Counted from the stretch's first letter, positions 1 to 12,379 are shown. The stretch is 64,000 nucleotides of DNA from Papilionanthe hookeriana x Papilionanthe teres (GCA_022702705.1 CM040421.1:72162121-72226120); one strand, 5' to 3'. Notes: generated from the letters alone by a model not told the origin. Numbers and translations are program-made.

Positions 1-177
1 GCCCTGTCCGCCGTAACTCCTCTCTATAATAACTAATTGTTGGAACTCTCTCCCTACAGGTCTCTAGCCGCCAAAACTACTCTCCCAATCGTCCACTAGC
101 TATTGGAAACCCTCTCTTCCCTCTGCTCATTTAATTGTTACAGGTTAATCTTACTTTTTACTTGTGGCGGTAGCGGT

Positions 178-1300
178 GGAAGAGGAAATATTACTACCGT
201 TCAAAGGGAATGTGACGACAGATCCCCAAGGCTCTCTTGCCTCCTAGAATGCCTTCGGCGATCCATTTGAGACTACGTCGGAGTTACCTGCGGGGACAGT
301 GGGGACGTTGAAAAGATCCTCATCCATGGTGCTGCTCTAGAGGGGACACTCTCTTCCTCCCTTGCCAGGCTCCATTGTCTCCAAATTCTCTCCCTCTATG
401 GTAATTGTTTCTCGAGCAGCTTGCCTCTGGAGTTCATCGTTATGAGAGCTCTAAGGAAGCTTAATCTCAGGAGCCATTATTGTATACGGAATATGCATGA
501 AGCAGCTACGTGTGGAATAACCCTTAATAGCGTCAATTTAAAATTATTTACAGTTTATTAGGTATTAAATAAATATTGAATTATTTACAGATTAATATAC
601 GGATTGTAATCTATTTTAGAGTTATTCATAGATTATTATACATGATTATTAATAATTATTAATAACTGCGTGTAAATTTTACGGCGAATTCATTCCTCCG
701 TATAGAGTCAAGATGCTCCATTCACGAGTTGCTTTAAGAAGAGGTTCGTCTCTTTTTACGCATAACCAACTTCTACGGGCAACCCGTTTCGATTTCGTTG
801 GATTTAAGCAATTACTTCACGGCCCAGCGCCTTCCAATCTTCTTGCTCTCAAAAACCTGTGCTACTCCAATGCTTCCTTCAATCGCTTCCATAGAGAGAT
901 CCCGAAGATCGACAGTCGCGACGATCGTGTAAAGTACAGTGACATATCCTGGAACGATCTAGGCGGAGGTATTTCTCCAAGCATCGCAAACTGCAGAGGG
1001 TTGAGGTTGCTGGATTTGGGATTTAATCGTCTCACCGAAACCATTCAGCCAGAGTTTGGATTGCTGAAGTCACTTTCAATTCTGCAGTTGGAGAACAACG
1101 CCATTACAGGAACAATTTCGCCAGAATTTGGAGAAATTGTGTTGCTCCAGTTCCTAGACCTTCATAATCTCCAACTCCCCAGCGAGATCCGCATGTCTGA
1201 GCCAATGTCGGTTTCTCCTCGAGCTGGATGCACCGGGAAACAAACTGCACGAAATTGTTCTAGAAACACCTTTTACCTAAGCCGAATCACCTCTTCCAGA
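178..1300 (+). pseudogene. LRR receptor-like kinase fragment (At1g12460 type), decayed
   Basis: Two blocks match the extracellular part of plant LRR receptor kinases of the At1g12460 type. Block one (about 178-478) reads EEEILLPFKGNVTTDPQGSL, then after a frame change an N-terminal LRR pair with GTLSSSLARLHCLQILSLYG and SLPLEFIVMRALRKLNL. Block two (about 770-1195) reads LHGPAPSNLLALKNLCYSNA, a degenerate NRFHREIPKID segment, then repeats LRLLDLGFNRLT and LQFLDLHNLQLPSEI, which is the order of the middle LRRs in that family. A frameshift follows; the next piece (ELDAPGNKLHEIV) is in another frame and soon stops. The middle LRRs, membrane segment and kinase domain are absent. Family assignment is by recalled motif order; loss of function is directly visible from stops and frame changes. 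Confidence 0.75.
483..704. repeat. AT-rich insert with 8-bp inverted ends, MITE candidate
   Basis: An AT-rich stretch separates the two LRR blocks. It is bounded by TATACGGA at 483-490 and TCCGTATA at 697-704, an exact inverted pair. No clear target duplication was seen, so a miniature transposon is only a guess; it could be diverged LRR or intron sequence. Confidence 0.3.
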
Positions 1301-1394
1301 CCAAGCCGGAACTGCTCTACCATATGCAAACTTCCTTTGCAGGCCTCTGTTCGACTCCTCTCTACAACAGGAATCATCTCGCTGATTGTCTCCA

Positions 1395-1551
1395 CCATCG
1401 AAACTCTTCCCTGCAGGTGGAATTCTTTGTTGCAGACCCTCCTTTGATGCTTTACCTTTCCCCTGAAATTTTTCTGCAGCAGGCCATCCTCTGGGGTTTT
1501 TCTCTGTAGCATGTCCTTCGGAATTCTTTATGTAGCAGACCCTCATTTGGA
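1395..1551. repeat. Degenerate CTGCAGCAG-type direct repeats, split by the Mutator-like element
   Basis: Short degenerate units around TTTCTGCAGCAG followed by CCTC/CTCT recur (1405, 1432, 1472, 1531). They continue directly to the right of the transposon at 12719-12775, so the Mutator-like element landed inside this repetitive stretch. Unit length is irregular, roughly 40-60 bases. Confidence 0.4.
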
Positions 1552-1552
1552 G

Positions 1553-1736
1553 GGAAAAAATTTACGTCTAGAGACCGGACGCAACAATGCATCCGGCAAC
1601 GAATTGCGCACTGCCCACGGCAAATGGAGGGGTCCCACCTATATTAAAGTCGCGTAATAAATGAGCCCGACCTGATTTCCCGGCCCGCCACGGTAACACG
1701 CTTGAACTCCTTTTGTACAACCCGTATAAACCACGC
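1553..1736 (+). repeat. Left terminal inverted repeat of the MULE
   Basis: Pairs with 12521-12703 in inverse orientation through the block ending CCCGTATAAACCACGC. The tip contains CCGGACGCAAC facing GCATCCGG, a short fold-back that is perfect in the right copy (CCGGACGC ... GCGTCCGG, 12660-12681). Similarity decays sharply inward of 1736. Confidence 0.92.
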
Positions 1737-2060
1737 AGGAGGGCCACGGTAACGCAATTGTAACCGCGTCGTAACCCGTGTATAACCACACAGCGGAAGC
1801 AGCTGTACAGCTAGAGTAACTCTAATGTGCCGCGCGTGTAACGTTATCCCCGCGGTACCACGGTTATAAACGTCATGTAAATTTATTGTAACCTTACCGA
1901 ATCGTGCTACCGCGCATGTAAGCTTCCTATAATTTCGGCGTAATCCATTCCACTCGAGGTACAACGGATATAACCGCTCTGTAATATTCGCGTAATCCCT
2001 TGATAACCCGTCAGCCGCGGTACTGTAGGTATAACCTATTTGTAAACTACGTAGTAACCT
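1690..2060 (+). promoter_or_regulatory. Left subterminal array of GTAAC-type motifs
   Basis: Exact GTAAC occurs eight times (near 1693, 1749, 1760, 1771, 1816, 1838, 1888, 2053). Close variants such as GTATAACC, CGTAATCC and TGTAAAC fill the gaps at roughly 15-25 base spacing. Subterminal arrays of short motifs are known transposase-binding platforms in several DNA transposons; that role here is inference. The array also lies just upstream of the putative transposase start. Confidence 0.55.
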
Positions 2061-2148
2061 CGTCGTCCGTCGCCTGCGAATATTCTAGATGCGGCTAGCG
2101 GTTCATTGTTCTATCGTAGCGTCCTGGACACGATAGCTCGAGCTGCAG

Positions 2149-5100
2149 ATGGATTGCGTAAACCAAAACAACCATTTTTTTAAAGTTATGGAAGAGAGCT
2201 TTCATGCGGAAACTCAAGAAATGGGGGTTAAAGAGGAGGTTTGCTTTGAGATGTGTTTTTATTTTTTATTTTTTTTGTTTTTTGTTTTTTTTATTTGTTA
2301 GTTTTTTTTTCTTTTTTTAATTTTTTTTGAGAGACAATGCTCACGTAGCCATTTTGTTGTAGTTGTGTGTTAGTTGTATGTAGCCTTTTTTTTTTCTTTG
2401 TCTTTCATGGTTTATAGTCTTTTGTAAAATGAGATACATGTTATTGTTGTTTTGTTCTATGAGAGACAATGCTCACCTATGCTCTATATTATTGTTATTT
2501 TTTTGCACTAAAAAAAGATGATATACATGTTATTAAAGTTTATGAATAGTTATAATGCCTTTTTTAACATTGTTTTTTCATTTTGTTGTATGTAGCATAT
2601 TTTTATTTTTATTGCTACTACATGTGATAGCTTTTTTTCTGTTTTTTGTTTTCCTTATTTGGTCTTGAATCTTTTCTTTGTTTGAGCGGCAATGCTTACT
2701 TAGCAATTTCTAGTAGTTGTTTTTAGTAGAGGTATGTAGTTGTTTGGTCGTGGAGGTATGTATGTAGTTGTATGCAGTTGTATATAGTTGTATGTAGTTG
2801 TATGTATTTTATATGCGACTGTTTGACATTTTATTCTCTTGTGTGCAGTTTGGTGGCAGTGAAGTTACCTGTAGCGATCAAGCTGCAAAGATATTACTTC
2901 AAACGACGGTCCACAATGAGAACGAAGCTTATGAAATATATTGTGCATATGTCCACCACATTGGATTCAGTGTTCATAAGGATCACACTAGCTTTTGGCC
3001 TAATTCCAAGAATATTAAGATGAAGGACTTCTTATGTGAAAAATCAGGATTCAAGAGAGAGCTAAAGATCAGCAAAACTGTTAAATACAAGAGATTAGAC
3101 TTAAGAAGTGGTTGTCCGGCAATGATCCGATTCATTGTTGATGATGAAGGCAACTGGTAAGTTAAGAAATTTATTGAATCACATAATCACTCGTTAGCGA
3201 GCCCTGGTGATAAGCACCTATTGCGTTCGAGCAGAAAGATTGGTGAATTCAATACAGAAGTGCTTAGATCGATGTCACAGTCGGGGATAAGACCTAAAGA
3301 CGCTTTCAACTTTCTAGCCAACGAAGTTAGTGGTGTAGAGAATCTGGAGTGTACAAAGATAGATGTCTTCAATTTCATCCAGAGAGAGGAGAGGTAGAAT
3401 TGAAAAGGGTGATGCCAATGTGTTATTGTAGTTGTTCACAGAGAGACGTGCTTCAGATTGCATGTATGAGTGGGATTTCGAAGTTGATGATATGGGTAGG
3501 TTGATGAATTTTTTTTGGAGTGACGGGACATTCCGGCTTGATTACGATTATTTTGGAGATGTCATCATATTCGATACCAGCTATAGATTGAATAAATATA
3601 ACTTATGTTGTGCCCCTATTATTGGTGTTAACCACAATTAACAGAATGTTCTCTTTGGTGTTGGTTTCTTGTCAGAGGAGACGGTCGAGTCGTTTAAATG
3701 GCCTTTTCAAACCTTTATTCTTATCATGGGTGATAATCATCAAATAAAAAATTATACTGATCAGAATCAGACAATGGCAAGAGCGATAGCCGAGATTATG
3801 CCACATACACGGCATAAATTATGTCAGTGGCACATATACAAGAAATTGCCTGCAAATATTCACTACGGTGTGATGAATAAGACAATCCATAGTCTTTTTT
3901 GTAAATGCATGCGTAACTGCGAGACTGAAGAGGAGTTTGATGAAACATGGGGTTTGATGATTCAGACAGGTAATCTACAGGATAATTTGTGGCTAGTTGA
4001 TATGTATAGAATTAGACACAAGTGGTCCACAGCTTTTAATAAGGATGTTTTCGGAATGAGAATTTTATCGACTCAGAGAAGTGAGTTGACGAATAACATT
4101 TGTCATGGTGTCTCAAAACCCACAAGTTCTATCATAGATTGCTTCTTGGGAATTGAAAATGTCATGAAATCATGGAGGTGTAATGAGAGGGATGAGGACT
4201 TCAAGTGTGACCAATCTGTGATAGCTTCTGTAGCAAAGAGTAGCCAGATACTAAGGCAAGCGGCAGCATTTTACTCGAGGAAGCTGTACACAATGTTCGA
4301 AGAAAATTTTCTGCACGAAACATGTGGGTTACAGTTACATGCCTCTCCAAATGCAGAAAATGAATTTGTTATTAGGAGTCTTGACGAGCATAGGTCAAAC
4401 ACAACTTGGTTAGTTACATTCGACAGTTTGAGTTTGGATATTCAGTGTAGCTGCAGGAAATTTGAAATGATCGGCGTACTGTGTGCACACTCACTACGAG
4501 TCCTGAATTTTCTTCATGTCAAGAAAATACCTGATAAATATCTCATTTTGAGATGGTCCGCAAATGCGAAAAAGATGTATACAACAACCATGGGTACAAG
4601 CATCCGCAACCGTCGGATACGTGGAATGGGAGTCGAGGGGACCTAATATTTCAAACACATACGCAAAAGTTGCCTATCAAATCACCAAAAAAGCAAAAGG
4701 GAATCCAGCAGCTGAGCAACACTTGACAGCCGCCATGAAAAAGCTATCGTTAGATATTGACCGCATATCGATTGGTAGAGGTCCTCATAGAAGTAAAGAA
4801 GCTAATAAAAATAAGAAGACGGTGGATAGTGAGTCCAACCTGAATGATCCGGCCAAAATGCGGCCGAAAGGAGTGTCCAACGCTAGAATTAAAGGTTTTT
4901 GGGAAAAGAGTAAAAGATCAAAAGGTAACTTTTAACAAATTTAAGTGTGCTCCTTTTCATTTTCATATGTTTCTCAAATATATTATAACATACAGGAAAG
5001 CAAAAGGAGATTCTCACCACCGAAGAGGCCGAACCATTCCAATCTGGACAGCCGTTTCAGTCAATGCCTGATGTTCTAGTGCATGTATAAATTTATTGCT

Positions 5101-5244
5101 GATTTTTCAAATTCTAAGTTCTCTCAGCTGATATTTGGATTTGTACTGCAGAATTTTTTTAATCCACGTACCATGGAATCGTACACCGCCATGATGAGAG
5201 ACTCAATTGACGAGACAATTTTCCCGCAATGGTCTACCTTCTAA
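2149..5244 (+). pseudogene. FAR1-type MULE transposase, decayed
   Basis: A first exon may begin at ATG 2149 (MDCVNQNNHF..) and run to about 2242. A T-rich 600-base intron follows, with acceptor GTGTGCAG before 2849. The 2849-3400 segment carries a FAR1-like DNA-binding domain (AYEIYCAYVHHIGFSVHKD, then RSGCPAMIRF and SHNHSLASP). The transposase core at 3432-4646 has first Asp in IIFDTSYRLNKYN, second Asp in TDQNQTMARAIAEIMP, CQWHIYKKLP, and a Glu in EEFDETWGL. The SWIM zinc finger follows (CSCRKFEMIGVLCAH). The C-terminal basic tail DPAKMRPKGVSNARIKGFWE is in a shifted frame, and a last exon may end SIDETIFPQWSTF at 5244. Stops at about 3158 and 3639, a break near 3395 and a frameshift near 4600-4640 inactivate it. 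Domestication is unlikely because it sits inside its own terminal repeats. Confidence 0.85.
2243..2848. other. T-rich putative transposase intron 1
   Basis: About 600 bases dominated by T runs and TGTATGTAGTTG repeats, ending in a pyrimidine tract and GTGTGCAG acceptor. No other feature is visible. Confidence 0.4.
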
Positions 5245-6670
5245 GATATCAACCTATGCCTTATAATGTAATGCATGTTTGTAATAATGATTAAGTCATT
5301 AAGCTGGATATCAACGGATATGCTACTGATTTGGAGAAGGAGAGCAAGAAGTATCAATGGAAATGCTGGATATCAATGGATATGTTTTTATTGAGTTCTT
5401 ATCATGTTTGTAACCTCCATAATGTACTGTAACATTCATTTTTAATTGTGTTTATTGAGTTCCTATTGAGTTCCTGTTGAAATAAGTGCTTACTGAGTTC
5501 CTATTGAGTTCCTATTATGTCAGCATTTAGTTGTGATAAGAATGTTTTTAATTGTAGCAGTTGTTTTCTTTTTCAATCTGAATTTGTTGGTTTTGAGAAC
5601 CTTCAGAACTTGAGGGTGGCATGAAACAGTTGATTGTAGCAGCTGGTTTGGAAGGTAGAAAATGTTTTATATGATTGTAGCAGCTGGTTTGGAAGGTAGA
5701 AAATGTTTTATATGATTGTAGCAGCTGGTTTGGATTTGTAATGGCTTATGATATTCCTGGATTGCATAGCATATATACTTTAACGCCAGAAATTCGAAAT
5801 AGTTTGGAAGGTAGAAAATGTTTGAACGAATTTCCTCATTGTCTTTGTTTTTTTGCTGCTATATTGATAATATTTGGTTGCCATTTGTTTAGTTACATGT
5901 CTTAAAATATATTTTTTCTGATTTTATTTGTTTTTTCTAATTGGTCTATTAAAATCTTCTCTAGTTTTGTCTCAAGGATGAAAATTGTAAAGTTTTCCTT
6001 CTCTGGTTATTGCTCTTATTCAAAAGTCAACTCTCATCTGTCCAATCTCTTCTCCACAGTTCAGTAGCTTCACATCTTCAAGTACCTTCTACAGGTAAAG
6101 ACAAAAATATTATTTCGTAAATGGCATATAGTTTAATTATTTCTCCACAGTTCAATAGCTTCACAGCAATGCATATTTCCTACAGCAAACTTCACAGCTA
6201 GCTTTTATAGAGCAAACCTACAGCAAGCAATACAGCTTGCTTTTCAATTCCTGAACCTGCTAGAGAAATTCTGAGAATAATGTAATCATGTACCAATAGT
6301 GCCAACATTCAGAGAATAGCTCAAAATCACTGCGAATAATTACATTTTATTATGTATAAAAGCACATCCGTTACCACGTACAACATTGTCAATAGCAACA
6401 TCTATTACCACAAATAACATCTGATTACAAAAACAAAATGTTGCAAGAATATCATGCTATCCTATTACAATAGAAGTCTTTTGGAAAAATGAGAAAAGTT
6501 GTATTCAACACTCTTTATAAGAATTTCTGTCCTGGCTGAAACTGCGGAATATGCTGAATCTGCGGCAACCGAATCTGGTGCAAATGATGTTGTGGTGCAT
6601 GTCCTGTAAACAGAAAAAAACAAATAAGCGAGCCGAATCATTAAAAAACACTGTATGCATAAACTCAAAC
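5245..6670. other. MULE non-coding middle, left part
   Basis: AT-rich sequence with small duplications such as TTGAGTTCCTATTGAGTTCC near 5457-5515 and paired CACAGTTCARTAGCTTCACA near 6056 and 6147. I see no coding region. Confidence 0.4.
5631..5735. repeat. 41-bp tandem repeat, about 2.5 copies
   Basis: TGATTGTAGCAGCTGGTTTG starts at 5631, 5672 and 5713, giving an exact 41-base period. A broken extra piece (GTTTGGAAGGTAGAAAATG) recurs at about 5803. Confidence 0.85.
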
Positions 6671-6674
6671 ATCG

Positions 6675-6910
6675 ACCAAGAAACTCAAATGAAGTTGTGG
6701 TGCAAGAATAAGTCAACCATCAGCAACAACATAGTGCAACATGATAGAACCAAATATGTGGAGATTGTTAGATTCTTTATCAATAAAAAGCTGAATAACG
6801 GGCTACTGTAGCTAAGCCATGTAATCCCTCGAGAGCAAAAGGATGACTGCCTTACTAAAGGACTCAGTTCATTAGAATTGTCAAGGTTATGTCAAGAGAG
6901 TGCAAAGTAT
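6675..6910 (+). pseudogene. Ty1/copia RNase H fragment inside the MULE
   Basis: Translation gives MKLWCKNKSTISN, then QHDRTKYVEIVRFFINKKL, then after a stop SHVIPREQKDDCLTKGLSS. This is the conserved C-terminal RNase H order of plant copia polyproteins (CDNKSAI, HDRTKHIEI.FIREKL, then DxLTK). Only the tail of pol is present, with a stop, and no LTRs are visible nearby. It is a scrap captured by or inserted into the MULE. Confidence 0.75.
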
Positions 6911-7912
6911 TTGAAACAGTTTAAAGATTATTATTTTGATATAAATAAATTCAGGAGTAAATGAAAACAAACAATATCTCGATGGATGACAATTCAAACT
7001 GTTACATAATACCAACAAAGACAAACTCCTCAAATAGTTTTCTTCAAAGTCTAGCATCATCTCAATCCTCTGGTGATATCAGGGTTTAGAATTAATGGGT
7101 TTAAGGCTCTATTTACACAGCATTGAAGTTCACAGGTCCATCTTGTCCCATCAGCATAAAGTAGGGATAACTACATACATAACAATTGAAGCACTGCTAC
7201 ATACAAGTCTAGCTCCAACTTCCAACTATCTTTAAAATTCTCACCAAAATATCACAATAGGCATAATGCATAAATTTGTTGACGGACAGGACACACCGAA
7301 TCAGAGATTTAACACAGAACAGAGGAGATATGGAATTTTAGATTCTGTGGATTAAAGTTCTTATTTTAGCTGTTGTCCAGGACTAAGGTTACATCCTGCA
7401 TAAATGCAGCTACCAAAAAGACCTCTCTTTTTTACCTAAAGACTAAAAAAATGAAAAAAAAGAAATGTGAAATTAGAGGCTCAGATTCACCATTGTTCAA
7501 TATGCAAGCAGAAGCACCCACTCTTTCTCTAAAACCAATACTTGGGATGCAAAGGTTACCCAATGAAACATCCACAAGTTCTCTATTAACATTGAGCTCA
7601 ACCAATAAGGCTCTCAACCGAATCTGTAAATCCATTTTCTGCAAAACGTCTCTTTTCTGCTATAATTTGATTCTGACCATAAAATTCTGCAAATAATCAA
7701 AGGAGTTAAAATATATAAGATATCAATTGCAGTCTCAATCAATACCAATTTTGAAATGATTGTTCAAGGGGTTTACTCAAATTGCAGCCTTTGCATAGCA
7801 TTTATTTAACAGAGCTGCAAAGGCAGGCAACATCTACAACATTCAGATTTTAAAACCAATTACAATAACGACATGGACAATCTTGTATCAAATTACTGAT
7901 GCAAAAAAATAT

Positions 7913-7970
<58 letters not shown>

Positions 7971-8570
7971 TATTTATATCAATATAGGTTCATAGATGAA
8001 TAAACGAACAATTTCATTCAATCAAAGCTCAACAGATAGGAAAAAATGGAAACTTTCATTATTACAATGGCAAATAAAAAGGATACTCCGGTTCAAACAC
8101 CTTGACAGCCAAGCCATATCCCTTAAGACTTGATCAAGGTGAATTGAAGGCCGAGTAGTTACCATGGCTATCTCCAAAAACTGCAGAGGAGGAATTAAGC
8201 AAATTCAATAGAGAGTAGTTATGCTTCTCTACTATAATTAAAAAATGTAAAACAGGTAACAGTACGTAGATTTGATGAATGAAATGTAGGGAAGATTCCT
8301 CTCCAAAAGGAAAAGGAAGCTAAATTCAACAGTGTCAATGCTAATTTTACTGAAGGGGTGTACTCGTCAGCTACTGAATCCAAAAAAGAGTTAGTGGACA
8401 AGAGAAGAAGATTAATTTTAATTCAAATCCCAAAGGTTTTCTTACCTAGCAGAATTTAAAGCTTCGCACCAGTGAATATTCAAATCCTAGAGATTAACCA
8501 TCTGTTTTATTTTTTCTGTGTCAAAGCTTACTTGCAAATCTCGTAACCGAACTCCGCCCTGAATACTGCC
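6911..8570. other. MULE non-coding middle, right part
   Basis: No recognisable coding sequence. It probably includes the 3' end of the minus-strand Ulp1-like gene and spacer. It holds the AT microsatellite at 7914-7970. Confidence 0.35.
7914..7970. repeat. (AT)n microsatellite
   Basis: An uninterrupted run of AT dinucleotides of more than 50 bases. Confidence 0.95.
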
Positions 8571-8599
8571 ATGGAGTCTTGCCAGTCCAATTTATCTTT

Positions 8600-11500
8600 T
8601 CAATCAATTTTATTCTTCTGAACCAGAGTTTCCATATATTTAGAGACAAAGACACCACAATTGTTATTGTTGCTTCGCCTTGGAAGACCTCGGTTTGTTA
8701 TGACTTGCCATTCAGTCAAATTCTTGGTGAATGCATCTCCGACATCCCTCATAAAATGTGTAATCTGCACGATAAAAATTGTAAATGAATAAGAAATTAC
8801 AATAAGAAAATTTATATACAAAGGAGCAATGGTTTCGTCAAAGTCCTAACAACATCACTGGCAATCGTCAGATGCATCTTGTTGAGCAAGGAGTCATAGA
8901 ATCTTCACTTTCGCTCATTCAATACAGCAACAAGCAATGTCCATTGCTGATTATTAATTTTTTGTATCAAAATCAACTCTGCATTCTGAACAGTTTCTTT
9001 CGTAATGTGTTCAACGAATCGTTTAACATTGCCTACCTTTCAGATCTGGAAAAGAAATACAATGTCATTCAGAAATAATGTTACCTTTTAGATTATGTAG
9101 CGTTGTACTCACATAAAATGAATTTAATTTTTTACCCAATGGCATGGAGACACGTATAGGTATGATTTGTACTGATCTGGTGCGTTGCATCTCTTGCTCT
9201 CAAGTAGCATAGCGAAACAATCGACCTGCTCGTTTCCCAACCAACTGTTCGCAGAAGTTCATTAAGATATGAACGAGTCAGTGAGACCTTGTCCGTATCA
9301 ACGACTAGGTCAGATCTGCATTTTAAATAAAATATTAATTCAAAGCTATAATAGGAGAAACTTTGTAATAAAAAATATAACGCACTAACAAATCACTGAA
9401 TTTGCTACAGCAGTGATCGATTGTTTCCCGCATATAATCTGGAATTAGTTGTCTACCGGAAAAATTGAGTATCAATGCTGCTGGACGTGCCTATAAGACA
9501 AGCAGCTAAAAATTTTTTTGCGGGAGGCAGACTGATTGTAATGAAGAAGGTGATTAAGTGTTTTCAAACCTTTTTAGAGATGTCTTGAGAATCAACATCA
9601 AGCCTTGTAACAGGTACGGTTGGTGTAACAGAGGTAATGTCACCCAATGCTTGTGGATGTGCAACTACTGAATCCCCAATATCTGCAGCTTGAGGTTTTA
9701 CTTCGTGGGATGGAGTCACTTCAACTGCTTCTATTTTAGCTTGAACCTGCAATCGATTGCATGTTATTAATTGAATCTTTGTAGTAATAGTAAATATTAA
9801 AAGTACTGAATTTTTTACCTCGGAAGCCTCAATTGTTGTTCTTTTCTTCTTCTGTCGTTCGAAAACCACGAATTGGGAACCTAGCTGCCTCTTTCTTCTA
9901 TCTGCTCTTTCCTTTATTCTTCGAATCAAACTTCCTTGTGGGGTCTGTTTGCCCCATTTCATTGTAGATCCAACTTCCGCTAGTTTTTTTTTATTTCTTC
10001 AAATCAATTACCTCGATTTTCAACTCCTTTATTTCATTTTCAATATTTGTCAGGCGTGTGAAAACGGCGTCTTGAAAGTCTAGAAACATTTTATTCTGAC
10101 ATTTCAACAAATCATGTATATCTTCAAAGCCATGGTCATGGCTACTCTCCGGGTATGCATCGGCACGTGTTGGATCGGGATCGACAATGTAAGGAACTAA
10201 AGCTGCATCATCGTCGAACGGTGGTGAATTGGGAATGGGTTGACTCTCTTTGTGGGGGAGACTCTTCCCAGGACTACTTCCTTCGTAAACGGGAGGAGCA
10301 ATTAATGTATGTTCGCTTCTTTAATTTGAATAAAAGAATCAAACACCTGCAAAATGTATTGTTTAAAGTGAATGTCAATTAAATTATCGCGTTAACATAA
10401 TAATAGGTAAAGGAATAATTAACTCACATCAACAGGCCTGAGCCTCTGAAAAGCTAATTGAATCTTTACAGCGTTCCATTTTACTTTTTGTGGCCACCTC
10501 AGCATCTGTGGTCTAGTCTCAGGCAAAGCTGGAAGGACCAATGACGTGTGCTTGTAAAACCAAAGCTGCGTAAGAGTTGAAAAAATAATTATTATATATG
10601 TTCCAGAATAACTGATTGTGATTTTCAAAATTACGATATTGAAACAAACCGTTAAAATGAAGATGAAACCCATTATGTATCCCAATGACTCATCCGCTCT
10701 TATTTTCATGGCACTGACATTAAGTTGCTCTATTAGGGATCGGTGAACAGTAGCGGGCCAATTATAAGATGTAAAGGCGGCCACATTATCGCACAGAGAA
10801 CTCATTTCTTTTAATACTCTGAATTTGTTAGATGGAAAGAGTAAATTTGACATTAGAAATTTAATTAGTAATTGCGAAAAATTATGCGAAGAGGAAAGTT
10901 CAGCAGTGCGTCCTTTATTTGTCTAGCATCCATGCTCCCAGGCGGAGCCTCGCTCTAACATGCAGGTGTGCCTCTATTGGGCATGCCAATCAACAGTGCC
11001 ACCTCATCTAAATCAAAATGTACCTCTCTCCCTCCCAGAATGAACACCCGCCGATCAATATCCCAACAATTAATTATGTGCATTGTCAGCACTTGATCCT
11101 GAGGGTATGGTGGGAGATTGAAGAACTGAACCAAATTCATCGCTTCCAATTCATTCCATGTTGGCGTGTCAATTAATGGTCGAACCTTATCAAGAACTTG
11201 TCGTACAACAGAGGGACGACATCTGCAGTTCATTGATCTAGTTCTCAGAAACCTGAAATAATACAAAACACAACTTTAACATTACAAAAAAGCGATGAAA
11301 ATACACATTTAAAACAAAAAATAAGAACATGTCAATTGCCCTAAAACGCAAACCTGAGAGTAGCCAAAGGCCTTAAAGAAGATTTAAAAAAAACATTAGA
11401 AAAGAATACTCAAAAGAAGTATCAGGGCACAAAATTACACAACTCTTAAACATCTTTTATGTTTTTTTGAAACACATACTTAATGTCACTTGTTGCAAAA

Positions 11501-12255
11501 TGAAGTCATTCCCAATCACATTTGTCATTCCCAATCAATACTAACACTAGCTTTCATAAAAAAATTTAGATCTAGATCCCACCAAAGCCAAACAAATTCA
11601 TAATCGGAAGAATAAATTCACAAACAAAATAAACATATAATTCTATAGTTTAAAACTGGGCTCGGTTCCAAACTCCTGTATTATGCAACAAAAACAATAC
11701 AAGAAACATGAGATTAGAAAACTAATTTATAGCCAAAATAGAAAAGCAAAAAAACAGTGGAATATGACCATTTCATTGCATTAACAGAAAACAATTTACT
11801 TGGAAGGCCTAAAACACTAATAAGCATCATCTACCCAAATCTCAAAAATATTATCTTAATAGAGACAAATTTATGCTCATTTATCACAGCATTACCAAGT
11901 ATGATACTATGGATTGAATAATACATTGCACATTAAATCACTAAACCATCTACTTTGTAAAGCAGTAAAATCTATATAAAACCATAACAGCGAAAATATT
12001 TCATGCGGCCACACAAGCACATAAATTTTTTTTAAAAAAATAAAGTAAAAACTCTAACCGATAATGCAACAGTGATTGAAAGGCGGAACCAAGAAAATAC
12101 CTAGACGCGGTGTCCGTCTTCTTCGGAGATTTCCTCTTGGTCGTTTTCGTTGTCTGTTGTGTCTCCGGCTTATTCGTCACTTCAACTTCCGCAACATTGC
12201 CCTCCTCTAGGCCTTCCAGGCGCGCGAGCGTGATCTCTGTGCTTTCCTCCGCCAT
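8600..12255 (-). pseudogene. PMD/DUF1985-like plus Ulp1-like peptidase gene of the MULE, decayed
   Basis: Exon 1 (12101-12255) encodes MAEESTEITLARLEGLEEGN and a basic KRKSPKK tail; it ends at a GT donor. Exon 2 starts at 11252, in phase across the junction, and encodes NELEAMNLVQFFNLPPYPQ and DLDEVALLIGMPNRG. This is the signature of the plant-mobile-domain/DUF1985-like module found with MULE Ulp1 genes. Further pieces at 10419-10853 carry TSYNWPATVHRSLIEQLN and LWFYKHTSLVLPALPETRP. A basic linker at 9564-9962 follows. The peptidase part runs about 8640-9480: NQQWTLLVAVLNERK, a stop, RFYDS, and NNNNCGVFVSKYMETL with the nucleophile Cys. The usual catalytic His before Trp is Gln here. Stops are seen in the peptidase and after GMPNRGTPAC. 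Ulp1-like proteins normally cleave SUMO; their role in MULEs is unknown. Confidence 0.78.
11257..12100 (-). other. Intron 1 of the Ulp1-like MULE gene
   Basis: About 850 bases of AT-rich sequence between a GT donor (after exon 1, at 12100) and the acceptor TATTTCAG just before 11252. No coding potential is visible. Confidence 0.5.
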
Positions 12256-12379
12256 CTTATGCAACGGAAAACCCTAGTACGAGCAACGGGGTCGGGAGCT
12301 ACCTACGCGCGAAGTCTTTCGAAAATGCTCTTCGGGCATTTTACGCCGGGTTAAAACCCTAAAAAATGATTTTTACTGG

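Noticed and set aside
10155..10382. Plus-strand open frame inside the Ulp1-like gene
   Set aside because: Opposite strand to the recognised domains and without any family signature.
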